Shown here: positions 18,865 through 27,966 of the stretch, piece by piece | Layout of the letters: every line of letters starts with the position of its first letter | Position numbering within the stretch: the first letter of the stretch is position 1 | Source: Polaribacter marinaquae | GTDB taxonomy: Bacteria > Bacteroidota > Bacteroidia > Flavobacteriales > Flavobacteriaceae | Direction: 5' to 3' | Length of the DNA: 64,000 nt | NCBI RefSeq assembly: GCF_038019025.1 | Contig: NZ_CP150496.1 | Location: forward strand, 399,501 to 463,500 | The notes under the pieces: generated by a model | What the model was told of the DNA's origin: nothing | The model's input: only the letters and a program-made list of their open reading frames with translations | The model's database searches: none | Program-made: the position numbers and the translations under genes

Positions 18865-19584
18865 ATGAATTGTATTATTATTGATGATGAAAAAATGGCT
18901 AGAACCATTTTAAAAACTTTATGCAATGAAGTTAAAGAATTAAATGTTCTAGAAGATTTTCCGAATGCTTTACAAGCAATCAAATATTTAAATGAAAATG
19001 CTGTAGATTTAATATTCTTAGATATTCATATGCCTGATTTTAATGGTTTAGATTTTATCAAAAGCATTAAAAATCCTCCAAAAATAATACTTACAACTTC
19101 AGATCCTCAATTTGCTATCGAAGCTTTTGAATATGATTTTATTATAGATTATTTACTAAAACCATTAGAGTTAGAACGTTTTAAAAAATCGATAGATAAA
19201 GCTAATAAAAAGGTTTTAACTACTTCATTACCTACATCAGAAAACAACCCAAAATCTTCTAATAATGAGATTGATAATGACTTTTATGTAAATATTGATA
19301 GAAGATTAATTAAAATAGATTTACCTAGTATTTATTTAATAGAAGCAAAGGGAGATTACATTAAAATTAAAACTGAAAATAAAGATTATACTGTACATTC
19401 TACATTAAAGAAAATAGAAGAAAAATTACCAGATTCTCTATTCCTTAAAATTCATAGATCTTATATAATCAATATTAAAAAGATAATAGATATTGAAGAT
19501 AATAGTGTTTTAATTAAGAAAGATGTGGTACCTGTTAGTAGGTCTAAAAGACCTGAATTGATGAAAAGGTTAGATTTATTGTAA
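18865..19584 (+). CDS. LytTR-family DNA-binding response regulator
   Basis: 239 residues: N-terminal receiver (1-115; DDE at 7-9, Asp53 in IFLDIHMPD, Thr in LTTSD, Lys in LLKPLE), a short linker and a LytTR DNA-binding domain (~138-237; YLIEAKGDYIKI, LKIHRSYIINI, VPVSRSKR). It is the only DNA-binding output in the operon. A 9-bp inverted repeat lies just downstream, before the T9SS cargo gene. Confidence 0.94.
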   Translation: MNCIIIDDEKMARTILKTLCNEVKELNVLEDFPNALQAIKYLNENAVDLIFLDIHMPDFNGLDFIKSIKNPPKIILTTSDPQFAIEAFEYDFIIDYLLKPLELERFKKSIDKANKKVLTTSLPTSENNPKSSNNEIDNDFYVNIDRRLIKIDLPSIYLIEAKGDYIKIKTENKDYTVHSTLKKIEEKLPDSLFLKIHRSYIINIKKIIDIEDNSVLIKKDVVPVSRSKRPELMKRLDLL

Positions 19585-19595
19585 TCTTTTATCTA

Positions 19596-19627
19596 AACTA
19601 AACTGATATTTGGTCTATAGTTTAGTT
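19596..19627. repeat. Inverted repeat between the LytTR regulator and the T9SS cargo gene
   Basis: AACTAAACT and AGTTTAGTT are perfect inverted repeats separated by 14 bases. No T-run follows on the + strand, so it is a poor terminator; it may be an operator or an RNA hairpin. Confidence 0.45.
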
Positions 19628-19667
19628 GTAAATAGCGAATAAAGTATATCAAATTTACCTTTATTAC

Positions 19668-19675
19668 TATTTTTG
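19668..19675 (+). promoter_or_regulatory. -7 promoter motif for the T9SS cargo gene
   Basis: TATTTTTG (TAnnTTTG), 17 bases before the ATG at 19693. Confidence 0.6.
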
Positions 19676-19692
19676 TGGTATAAAATTATATC

Positions 19693-21336
19693 ATGAAAAA
19701 ATTGTTACTAATATTAATTTCTACTGCAATTACCTCGATAAATGCACAGAATAAAAATAGTTTAGACAATTTTATTTCTAATGAAGGATCTTTACATAAA
19801 AATACCACTTCCGTAGTTAATTATTTACCAAAAACTGGTGTCTTTAATTCGGAAACTACAAATATTTCTCAGCCGTCAGATTTATTAACTACTGCAAACG
19901 CAAATGAAATATTTATTGTAGACTATTATAAAAATAATAAAAAGGTTTCTACTGTATTAGCATCAAAAACAAAAGCGAATATATATGATCATTCAAAAGT
20001 AATATACGATAGATTTTATAATGATTTGTTAGAAGACATTACTATTTTAGAAACAAGAGGGCATCAAATTATTTGTTCTAAAATAAAAAGAGCTAACGGA
20101 AAAATTGAATATAGTTTGAATTTTTCTATAAGAGAAAATACTAATGAAAACGAATTATTTAGTTTTTGGAATAGAGATCAATATCCTACAGGAAAATATC
20201 AGAATTTTCAAATATGGGGAAGTTCTTATTTACAAGTAGAGTTTATTGCTAATTTTATTATTGATAAACAAACCCGACTAAACGGTTTAAAAAGTTTAAA
20301 AAACAAAGATATAATTCCCAATGTATTTGTAAAGTCTGGTTCTTATGCAAACGGACTATTAAAATTAATTATTATTAATAAAACTAGTGAAACTGCTGTT
20401 ATTCTAAATAGTAATATAGCAGCTACAGAAATTTACAAGCATAAAAAAACATCTAAAACTATTGCTTTATTTGGTGCTTATACTGAAGTATTACAAATTG
20501 AAACAGGTATTTTATTTGACATCGGTTTTACTTTGCAAACTAACAATTCTGTTCAAAAAGATGCTTTATATTTAGCAGATGGCCCTTGGGGGTTGGATTA
20601 TTTGAATGAATATGCAACTATCAACAACTTTAAAATAAACGTTAAAAATAAAAGTAATTCAGAAAAAGCTCATAAAGTTGATAGAAATGCATCTGTAACC
20701 GGAGAAGTTAAAGGAAACGTAAATCTATTTAGACATCTTTTACCAAGAGATCAAACTTTAGACGTAAAAAACTATAGTTTTGTAAATTTTGCATCAATAA
20801 ATAATAAACCTGTAGAAATTGTAATAATGCAGGAAGATGGCAGAACTTGGGATAATAGATTAAGATACTCGATACCAGCAACATCAGAATTAAGAAATTT
20901 TAGTATTCCTTTTTCTGATTTTAAAGATGCCAATGGTAATTCTGCTGTAGTTACTAATATTAAAACAATTGTTTTTTCTGTTATAGGAGATTATACAAAC
21001 TTTGTGCCTTTTGATATAGAAGTTAACGATTTGTCTTTCACATCAATTACAGTATTAAATCAAGAAGAACAGTTAAAAAACTCAAACGCAAAACCATTTA
21101 ATTATCCTAATCCGTTTTCTAGCAATACAACCATGGTATTATCTTCTAGTTCTTCATATATAATTTTACAAGTGTATGATTCTTTAGGTAGAGTAGTAGA
21201 TACTAAAAAAATAGATACAGATAGTACTCAATTGCGAGCAACTTATAAAGCGCCAAATTTAAAAAATGGTCAATATAAATATTTATTAAAGGACGAAAAA
21301 GGTAAAACCTTTTCGGGTACATTTTTAATAAACTGA
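19693..21336 (+). CDS. T9SS-secreted surface protein with type A C-terminal sorting domain
   Basis: 547 residues. Signal peptide (MKKLLLILISTAITSINAQ), a long unassigned region (20-330), a jelly-roll-like segment resembling carbohydrate-binding domains (~350-450; TWDNRLRYSIPATSELRNFSIPF), and a ~80-residue C-terminal T9SS sorting domain (FNYPNPFSSNTTM, VYDSLGRVV, NGQYKYLL, GTFLIN). The protein should cross the outer membrane by the type IX system and be attached to the surface or released. It lies between the signalling operon and the polysaccharide cluster and may bind the polymer (inference). Confidence 0.85.
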   Translation: MKKLLLILISTAITSINAQNKNSLDNFISNEGSLHKNTTSVVNYLPKTGVFNSETTNISQPSDLLTTANANEIFIVDYYKNNKKVSTVLASKTKANIYDHSKVIYDRFYNDLLEDITILETRGHQIICSKIKRANGKIEYSLNFSIRENTNENELFSFWNRDQYPTGKYQNFQIWGSSYLQVEFIANFIIDKQTRLNGLKSLKNKDIIPNVFVKSGSYANGLLKLIIINKTSETAVILNSNIAATEIYKHKKTSKTIALFGAYTEVLQIETGILFDIGFTLQTNNSVQKDALYLADGPWGLDYLNEYATINNFKINVKNKSNSEKAHKVDRNASVTGEVKGNVNLFRHLLPRDQTLDVKNYSFVNFASINNKPVEIVIMQEDGRTWDNRLRYSIPATSELRNFSIPFSDFKDANGNSAVVTNIKTIVFSVIGDYTNFVPFDIEVNDLSFTSITVLNQEEQLKNSNAKPFNYPNPFSSNTTMVLSSSSSYIILQVYDSLGRVVDTKKIDTDSTQLRATYKAPNLKNGQYKYLLKDEKGKTFSGTFLIN

Positions 21337-21390
21337 AATTAAAAACATATAATGGGGAAATAGTAAAGGTGAAAGTTAGTTCTTTTGCAT

Positions 21391-23463
21391 TTACTTTTTA
21401 TAAATCGGTTTTTTTAGAAAAATCCATTTAAATCTTAAACCAAATTCTGTGTAAGTAAAACCTGTAGAACCTGCTGTTGCTACTGCAGAAGCAATGTTAC
21501 TTTGTAAACCATAAATGTTTATCAAAGCTCGGTCAGAAAACTTGTATCCTAATTTTGCGTCGATTCTATAAGTACTTAAACTATCATCATCTTCAATATA
21601 CTGCAAACCAGTTGCTGCGGTTAAACCATAAAACCATTCTTTATTCTTTGCTGCGGTTTCATCTTTTATCAAGTTTATAAATAATTCTACGGCATTAAAT
21701 TTACTTGGACTAAAATAGTTACCTCTTTTTTCTTTAAATGATATATTTTGATAATTTACACCTGCTTTTACTGATGGTTTTGAAAAAATATTATAATATA
21801 AAGAAGTAAATAATAAATTTCTAGAATTTTCATCACTTTGCCAAGTATAATAATATTGGGTAAACCAACCTAAATTAAAATTAGTGTTTAAACTATAATT
21901 TGCAATAATATTATTCTGTACAATTTGATCATTTAATAAAGCAGCGTTAAAATTCTGAATATCTCTTTTGTAGCCAATCTCTAAGTTTTGTAGTTTAAAA
22001 GGCTTTATGTTTAAAGAAATATCTGTTAATAATTGTGTGTAACTTTCTTGTGCAGATTCTGATTTTGTAGCACCAAAATTAGCTTTTAAAGTTAAATTAT
22101 TTAAAAGTTGATAAGAGGCACCTAACAATATATTATTAGTTGTTGCTTCTACTGCAGTTACACTATTTTTTGTTGTTCTGTAATTGTAATTTGCAAGTAT
22201 TTTGAATTTTGTAGAAAAAGGAATTTCCGTTTTAAAATCAAATGCATTGGCTTTGTTGTTTCCATTATCATAAGAATATGAATATTTTGTTTCTAAATGT
22301 GGCGTAAAGCTTAAATCTAATTGTTTTATAAAGTTTTTGGCATCTTTTTGATCATCATAAAAAGTAAGAGTGTTTTCTGCACTTTTATAAGCCTTTGTGT
22401 AATATCCAGAGGCTTTAAAAGCATTTGCTTTTCCTAGGTTTCCATCAAAAGAAGCGCTATCTTTTTGTAAAATTGAATTATAATCGGCTATACTTTTCTT
22501 AAAATCACTTTTATAAATATTTAAAGTTGCTCTAAGTGATAATATCCAATTTTCTGGAGTAGAATTATTTTCTAATAATTTTTGAATTTCATTTTCTGCA
22601 GCAGAATATTTTTTATTCCAAATTAATGCCTGAATATATCTTTCTATTGTCTGATTTTTTAATGTTTTTGATGTATTCTCTTTGATGCTATTTAACGATT
22701 TCTCGCTAATTTTTAAAGCTGTTTTATCATCTTCTGCTAAATGATACGATAGAGCAATACCATTTAAAGAAGTTAATAAATCTGCAGGATTTTCTCCAAT
22801 AATTTCATAAGTTTCTTTCGCTTTATCTGTTTGGTTAGAAATTAAATATAAGTTTGCAAGATTTAATAAAGTTTCTTTGTCATTTTTAAAAGTAACTAGG
22901 TTTTCTTTTAATAAAGCTTCTGCTTTTTTATATTCTTGGGTTTTTACTTTAGCACTCGACAAGCCTAGTCTCATGTACTTTTTTGAAACTAATGCATTGT
23001 TATTTCCAGGAGAAACTGCCAAAGCTTTATCAACATTAATAAGAGCATTTTCATATTCTTTTAAATTAGAAAGTGTATTTGCGTAACCTAATAAAGCAGC
23101 AAAACTTTTATCATTTTCTTGCAATAACTTTTCATAATATACCTTTGCATCTTTATAATTTTTACTCCATAATAATGATTCTGCATAATTTAATTTCACT
23201 TCAAAATCGGCAGGATAATCTTTTAATAAATCTGTAAAGATTCCAACTGCTTTAGCTGAATTCCCATTTAAACCTACAGCACGACCATAACATAATCTAG
23301 CAGTTTTATTTGTTGGATAATCTTTTAAAACTTCATTAAAAAAAACTTCTGCTTTTTTATATTTTCCGGTTTCTAAATACGTAAAACCTTCTTTCATGTC
23401 TTGACATAAAGTATTTAAACTAAAAAAGAATACACAAAAAAGTGTAGTAAAAATATATTTCAT
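21391..23463 (-). CDS. TPR-containing outer-membrane polysaccharide exporter (PgaA/BcsC/YaiO-like)
   Basis: 690 residues from the ATG at 23463, chosen because it opens with a signal peptide (MKYIFTTLFCVFFFSLNTLCQ); the longer frame adds 29 non-signal residues. Residues ~22-400 form at least eight TPR-like repeats and ~405-690 a beta barrel of the YaiO type. TPR scaffold plus barrel is the architecture of exopolysaccharide secretins such as PgaA, BcsC and PelB. It is divergent from the STAS/flippase/GT4 genes and fits as the outer-membrane exit of that polymer. Confidence 0.8.
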   Translation of the reverse strand: MKYIFTTLFCVFFFSLNTLCQDMKEGFTYLETGKYKKAEVFFNEVLKDYPTNKTARLCYGRAVGLNGNSAKAVGIFTDLLKDYPADFEVKLNYAESLLWSKNYKDAKVYYEKLLQENDKSFAALLGYANTLSNLKEYENALINVDKALAVSPGNNNALVSKKYMRLGLSSAKVKTQEYKKAEALLKENLVTFKNDKETLLNLANLYLISNQTDKAKETYEIIGENPADLLTSLNGIALSYHLAEDDKTALKISEKSLNSIKENTSKTLKNQTIERYIQALIWNKKYSAAENEIQKLLENNSTPENWILSLRATLNIYKSDFKKSIADYNSILQKDSASFDGNLGKANAFKASGYYTKAYKSAENTLTFYDDQKDAKNFIKQLDLSFTPHLETKYSYSYDNGNNKANAFDFKTEIPFSTKFKILANYNYRTTKNSVTAVEATTNNILLGASYQLLNNLTLKANFGATKSESAQESYTQLLTDISLNIKPFKLQNLEIGYKRDIQNFNAALLNDQIVQNNIIANYSLNTNFNLGWFTQYYYTWQSDENSRNLLFTSLYYNIFSKPSVKAGVNYQNISFKEKRGNYFSPSKFNAVELFINLIKDETAAKNKEWFYGLTAATGLQYIEDDDSLSTYRIDAKLGYKFSDRALINIYGLQSNIASAVATAGSTGFTYTEFGLRFKWIFLKKPIYKK

Positions 23464-23602
23464 ATCTAACCTGTTTTGATTGTAATTTAAAGAATAAAAA
23501 TATTCTTTTAAACGGCATAAAATTGTAATTGAACGATTAAATCTACTCATTTTAATAGAACTAAAAGATATTTACAGCATTATTAACATAAAAATAAAGA
23601 TA

Positions 23603-23875
23603 ATGCCATTAGAAATTTCAAAAAAAGACAATAAATTTTATTTAAAAGGAAAAATTAATTCTGAAACGGTTCCTTATTTTATTTCTTTTTTTGATAAAAT
23701 TAGATCGAAGCAAATAATTATTAACATTAATAATATTAAAGAAATTGATAAATTAGGATTACTAACAATTTATAATTTTTTAGATAAGTCTCATATAAAC
23801 AATATGTTATTTTCTGTAGAAGGCTATGGTTGTAAAGAAATTTATGACTATTTTCAGGAAATGAAAATCGCTTAA
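23603..23875 (+). CDS. Small STAS-like domain protein without phospho-acceptor serine
   Basis: 90 residues with a STAS-like beta-alpha pattern (FYLKGKINSETVPYF, IININNIKEIDKLGLLTIYNFL). At the position where anti-sigma-factor antagonists carry Asp-Ser-x-Gly it reads Asp-Lys-Leu-Gly, so it probably cannot be phosphorylated like SpoIIAA. First gene of a + strand set with flippase and GT4 (14-base gap). Likely a protein-interaction module for the polysaccharide machine (inference). Confidence 0.65.
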   Translation: MPLEISKKDNKFYLKGKINSETVPYFISFFDKIRSKQIIININNIKEIDKLGLLTIYNFLDKSHINNMLFSVEGYGCKEIYDYFQEMKIA

Positions 23876-23889
23876 AAGAAACCCAAACT

Positions 23890-25161
23890 ATGCAAGCATT
23901 AATTAGATTTGTTAAAAAAGGTATAAAACCAGAACAATTGTTTATGTTAAGTGTACTACTAGTAAATGGTGGTAATTACTTATATAACTTGGTTTTAGGA
24001 AGAATTTTAGGTCCAGAAAAATTTGCTGATGCAGCTATTTTAATCACTTTTCTATTAGTACTATCTTTTGTTGCCATGACTTTTCAATTGGTAACGGCAA
24101 AGTTCTCTGTACTTTTCGAAGATTCTGTATTTAGTGGTTTTATTTCTAAAATATATAAGAATGCGCTATTTACTGGTGTTTTTTTGGCAATTTTAATAGT
24201 AGTTTTTTCATTACAATTACAAAGCTTTTTTAGAACTACATCTTCTACAATGTTTGTTATTTTCGGAATTGGCGTTCCTTTTTATTTTTTAATGAGCGTA
24301 AATAGAGGTGTTTTTCAAGGAAAACAAGAACTTAAGTCATTGTCTATCACGTATCAATCAGAAATGATTAGTAGACTGTTGTTAACTTTTACTTTATTAT
24401 ATTTATTAGATATTGATTCTTCTTTAATAATTGCAATTGGTATATTTTTCTCATTCATTTTCGGACTTTTGCCTTTTAGAACAAGCAATTTTTATTTATC
24501 TAAAAAGTTTGTTTTAGATACTGCCAACAAAAAATTAGTAAAAAACTTTTTTATCATTACAGCATTTTATGAGCTTACACAGATTATTATAAACAATAGT
24601 GATATTTTATTAGTAAAACATTATTTTGAGTCTTATGAAGCTGGTTTATATGCTTCTTTAGCTTTAATAGGTAGAGTAGTATACTTTATTGCATGGATGT
24701 TTGTAATGTTGCTTTTACCAACTGTTGTACAATTAAAAAAAGAAGGAAAAGATACGTTACCAATACTTTTAAAATATGTAGCTTATATTGCTGTAATTGC
24801 TGCAACAATTGTAGTAAGTTGCTTTTTCTTTCCTGATGAAATTATAAAAATATTATTTGGAAGCGAATACCTATCAATTTCTAATCTATTATGGAAATAT
24901 GCATCTGCTACTGGTATTTTCGCGATTTCTAACATCTTCGCATATTATTATTTATCTTTAGACAAGTATGTACCTGTAGTTTTATCTGGTATTTTCGGAA
25001 TGTTACAAATAGTTTTGGTTGTACTTTTTCATGATTCTTTAGAGCAGGTTGTTCATGTACAAATTATAGCAATGGTTTTATTATTATTTGTACAGTTAAG
25101 CTTTTTCTTTTTTAAAGATTCTGTTAAGTCAAAAAAAATTGAAGAGATCACAAAAGAATAA
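23890..25161 (+). CDS. Polysaccharide flippase (Wzx/PelG-like, MOP superfamily)
   Basis: 423 residues with about 12 hydrophobic segments and the MOP-type N-terminal signature (LVNGGNYLYNLVLGRILGPEKFAD). Such proteins move lipid-linked or nascent saccharides across the inner membrane. Follows the STAS-like gene by 14 bases and is followed by a GT4, a pairing also seen in Pel-type loci (PelG/PelF). Confidence 0.85.
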   Translation: MQALIRFVKKGIKPEQLFMLSVLLVNGGNYLYNLVLGRILGPEKFADAAILITFLLVLSFVAMTFQLVTAKFSVLFEDSVFSGFISKIYKNALFTGVFLAILIVVFSLQLQSFFRTTSSTMFVIFGIGVPFYFLMSVNRGVFQGKQELKSLSITYQSEMISRLLLTFTLLYLLDIDSSLIIAIGIFFSFIFGLLPFRTSNFYLSKKFVLDTANKKLVKNFFIITAFYELTQIIINNSDILLVKHYFESYEAGLYASLALIGRVVYFIAWMFVMLLLPTVVQLKKEGKDTLPILLKYVAYIAVIAATIVVSCFFFPDEIIKILFGSEYLSISNLLWKYASATGIFAISNIFAYYYLSLDKYVPVVLSGIFGMLQIVLVVLFHDSLEQVVHVQIIAMVLLLFVQLSFFFFKDSVKSKKIEEITKE

Positions 25162-25267
25162 TATCTAAGCGAATTTTACAATTATCTATAGATAACTGTA
25201 TTTCAACGTAGTTCGTTAAAAATTAAAAGAAAAAATAAAGAAATTTGTACTATTAAAAAGAAAGAAT

Positions 25268-26449
25268 ATGAAATTAGCAATTGTAACCGCTTATCCGCCA
25301 AGTAAAGTAACTTTAAATGAATATGCATATCATTTGGTAAAAAGTTTTAGACTTAAAGAAAAAATTACAGAATTAATTCTTTTAACAGATGTTACTAATG
25401 ATGAAAAGGATTTAGACTTTGAAGAAGATGGTTGTAAAATAACTGTAAAAGAATGTTGGAAATTTAATAGCTATACAAATGTTTTAAATGTAACAAAAGC
25501 TATAAACCAAACAAAACCAGATGCAATTTTGTATAATTTACAGTTTATGAAGTTTGGTGATAAAAAAGTTGCTGCTGCACTTGGCCTAACTTTACCATGG
25601 GTTTGTAAAATAAAAAATATACCTACTATTGTTTTACTGCATAATATTTTAGAACAAGTAGATTTAGAAAGTGCAGGTTTTACTTCTAATAAAATTGCTC
25701 AAAAAGTTTATAATTTTATTGGTACATCGTTAACAAGATTAATCTTAAAAGCAGATTTAGTAGCTGTTACTATGGATAAATATGTAGTTACGTTAAAAAA
25801 TAAGTATAAGAAAGATTCCGTTAAAATGATTCCTCACGGAACTTTTGAAATTCCAGAAAATCCATCACAAGATTTACCTGAAGGACCAATGAAAATAATG
25901 ACTTTTGGTAAATTTGGTACTTACAAAAAAGTAGAATCTATGATAGAGGCAGTAGAAATTGTAAGAAGTCAAACAGGTTTAGATTTAGAAATTGTTATTG
26001 CAGGTACAGACAATCCAAATGTACCAGGTTATTTAGATAGTGTTAAAAAGAAATACCAAAATGTACCACAACTTACTTTTACTGGTTATGTAGAAGAAGT
26101 AGAAGTAGCACCTTTATTTACAGAAAGTGCAGTAGTTGTTTTTCCGTATACATCTACAACAGGTAGTTCTGGTGTTTTACATCAAGCCGGAAGTTATGGT
26201 AGAGCAGTGGTAATGCCAAATTTAGGTGATTTAGCAACCTTGATAATTGACGAGGGTTATAGAGGAGAGTTTTTTGAACCAGAAAGCGTGCCAAGTTTAG
26301 CAAAGGCTATTAAAGCAATTGTAACTAATGATGAGTATAGAAAAGAATTAGGAGAAACAAACTACAAAGCTGCAACGGCATTTCCTATGGGAAGAATTAC
26401 AGACATTTATTTAGAAGAATTTAAGAAAATTATAGAATCAAAGAAATAA
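25268..26449 (+). CDS. Glycosyltransferase family 4
   Basis: 393 residues, GT-B fold with two Rossmann domains. The acceptor domain opens with IVTAYPPSKVTLNEYAYHLV; the nucleotide-sugar domain has TFGKFGTYKKVESMIEAVE, FPYTSTTGSSGVLHQAG and an EPESVPSLAKAI segment corresponding to the donor-binding E-x7-E region. Cytoplasmic, no membrane segment. Ends 2 bases before the stop of the convergent glycosidase gene. Confidence 0.88.
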   Translation: MKLAIVTAYPPSKVTLNEYAYHLVKSFRLKEKITELILLTDVTNDEKDLDFEEDGCKITVKECWKFNSYTNVLNVTKAINQTKPDAILYNLQFMKFGDKKVAAALGLTLPWVCKIKNIPTIVLLHNILEQVDLESAGFTSNKIAQKVYNFIGTSLTRLILKADLVAVTMDKYVVTLKNKYKKDSVKMIPHGTFEIPENPSQDLPEGPMKIMTFGKFGTYKKVESMIEAVEIVRSQTGLDLEIVIAGTDNPNVPGYLDSVKKKYQNVPQLTFTGYVEEVEVAPLFTESAVVVFPYTSTTGSSGVLHQAGSYGRAVVMPNLGDLATLIIDEGYRGEFFEPESVPSLAKAIKAIVTNDEYRKELGETNYKAATAFPMGRITDIYLEEFKKIIESKK

Positions 26450-26451
26450 TT

Positions 26452-27966
26452 TTAGTTAGTAATATGTTTAAACGAAAGTTTCTTTTCTCCTAAACTATTT
26501 ATAAAACCAAATTTTTTCTGCGGATTTGTTCTCCAAGGTAAGCGACCTAAAACTTCTTTAGGCACATTATCAAAATCATATAAAGTCCATGACATAAAAG
26601 AAATATTATTCTTTGTCAGGACTTTTTGCATTTCTGCATAATAGTTAGCTTGTTTTTCTTCAGAACTTGCAAAAGGTCTCCAAATTCCGCTATAAGAAGA
26701 CAATCCAAATTCTTGCAAAACAATTGGCTTGTTAAGTATATTAAGCTTTAAAGTTAAGAAATCACTTTCAAACTTCTCTTTATCTTCGTAATAGTGAAAC
26801 GAAATAATATCTAGTTTATCTTTTAATATTGTAGCACTTTCTGTGTTTGACCAACCAACTGTTACAGGGTGAACTTTGTCTATATCTTTAATTAAATCAA
26901 TCATAAAATTTAACCAACCAACAACATTTTCTTTTCCTCTTGAATCAAAATCTAAGTTTGGTTCATTTTTTATATCCCAAGCTAATAAAGCTTCATGATC
27001 TTTAATTGCAGATACAATTTTTTCAGCATGCCTATGATTTAAAGTCCAATCTAACACATCATAATTACCATAAAAATCAAACAAAGTAACAACTGCTTTT
27101 AAATTATTCTTTTTAGCAACATCCAATACTTCTTTTAATTTTAAAATTTTGTTGTAATCTACGTTTGCTTTACCAAAATCTTCATATTGAACAAAAATTC
27201 TTATAGTATTTAAACCAGCATCTTCTATAATTTTAAAATCATTATCAATAATAGAAATATCATAATCTTCACCAAACATATCCCAAGGTGTTGCTTGCGG
27301 ATAATAGTTAATTCCTTTTATATCATTATAGGCTAATGTTGCTGTGGTAATTTCTGGTTGATATGGTTTAGAGTTTTCTTTAACCATATGTCTTATTCGC
27401 CAAAAACCATCTTCTAGTAATAAAATATATCTATACGTATTAACCTCTGTAGTTTCTAAAATTAACTCATTGTCTTTAAAAACTTTTTTATATTCTAACG
27501 CATCTGTATCTGTTAAAACCAATAACTGCCCATCTTCACTAAAAAATTCGATATCTAAATTATGCTTTAATGTTGTAGATTCTACTGTAATATTATTTTT
27601 CTTATTGTAATCTAAAATGCTGTAAATATTAGTTCTTGCACTTTCTGTAAAATAATCTTCTATACCAACTCTTGTGTTTGTTTTGTATGCAATATGTTTT
27701 ACATACCAAGCATCCAAATAATCATTTTCTACAGATTTTACTTTCTGATCGCTAATTTTTCTACCTTCATTTCCGTCATCTTTCCAAGTAACTTTTGGTA
27801 AATATTGATCTATTTTCTTAACCTCTGTATGCAACATTTTACTTCTGTCTGCACCGGTATTTAAGAAGCTGTATAAAGAACTTACTAAAAATAATAGTAC
27901 ACCAATAATAATTACATATGTAAGCATTAAGACGCCTCTAATTATTTTTCTATTAGTTTTTACCAT
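26452..27966 (-). CDS. Membrane-tethered clan GH-A glycoside hydrolase (GH5-like)
   Basis: 504 residues: N-terminal signal-anchor helix (~10-32), a middle alpha+beta region resembling an NTF2-like fold (~70-200, ending in DGFWRIRHMVKE), and a TIM-barrel glycosidase (~215-500) with acid/base Glu335 in the Asn-Glu-Pro motif (WDIKNEPNLD) and nucleophile Glu419 (VLQEFGLSS). The catalytic part faces the periplasm, as PslG does in Psl synthesis, so it probably trims or edits the polymer rather than feeding on external glycans. Overlaps the upstream 404-residue gene by 7 bases; last gene of the three-gene minus-strand operon. Confidence 0.85.
   Translation of the reverse strand: MVKTNRKIIRGVLMLTYVIIIGVLLFLVSSLYSFLNTGADRSKMLHTEVKKIDQYLPKVTWKDDGNEGRKISDQKVKSVENDYLDAWYVKHIAYKTNTRVGIEDYFTESARTNIYSILDYNKKNNITVESTTLKHNLDIEFFSEDGQLLVLTDTDALEYKKVFKDNELILETTEVNTYRYILLLEDGFWRIRHMVKENSKPYQPEITTATLAYNDIKGINYYPQATPWDMFGEDYDISIIDNDFKIIEDAGLNTIRIFVQYEDFGKANVDYNKILKLKEVLDVAKKNNLKAVVTLFDFYGNYDVLDWTLNHRHAEKIVSAIKDHEALLAWDIKNEPNLDFDSRGKENVVGWLNFMIDLIKDIDKVHPVTVGWSNTESATILKDKLDIISFHYYEDKEKFESDFLTLKLNILNKPIVLQEFGLSSYSGIWRPFASSEEKQANYYAEMQKVLTKNNISFMSWTLYDFDNVPKEVLGRLPWRTNPQKKFGFINSLGEKKLSFKHITN

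Noticed and set aside
13409..19584. c-di-GMP output for the H-NOX operon
   Set aside because: No GGDEF, EAL, HD-GYP or PilZ motifs in the operon or the polysaccharide cluster; the HD protein at 41191 is dGTPase-like, not HD-GYP.
21477..21680. + strand ORF inside the TPR-barrel gene
   Set aside because: Antisense shadow with no recognisable features.
23464..23550. 29-residue extension of the TPR-barrel protein
   Set aside because: Would bury the signal peptide that starts at 23463.
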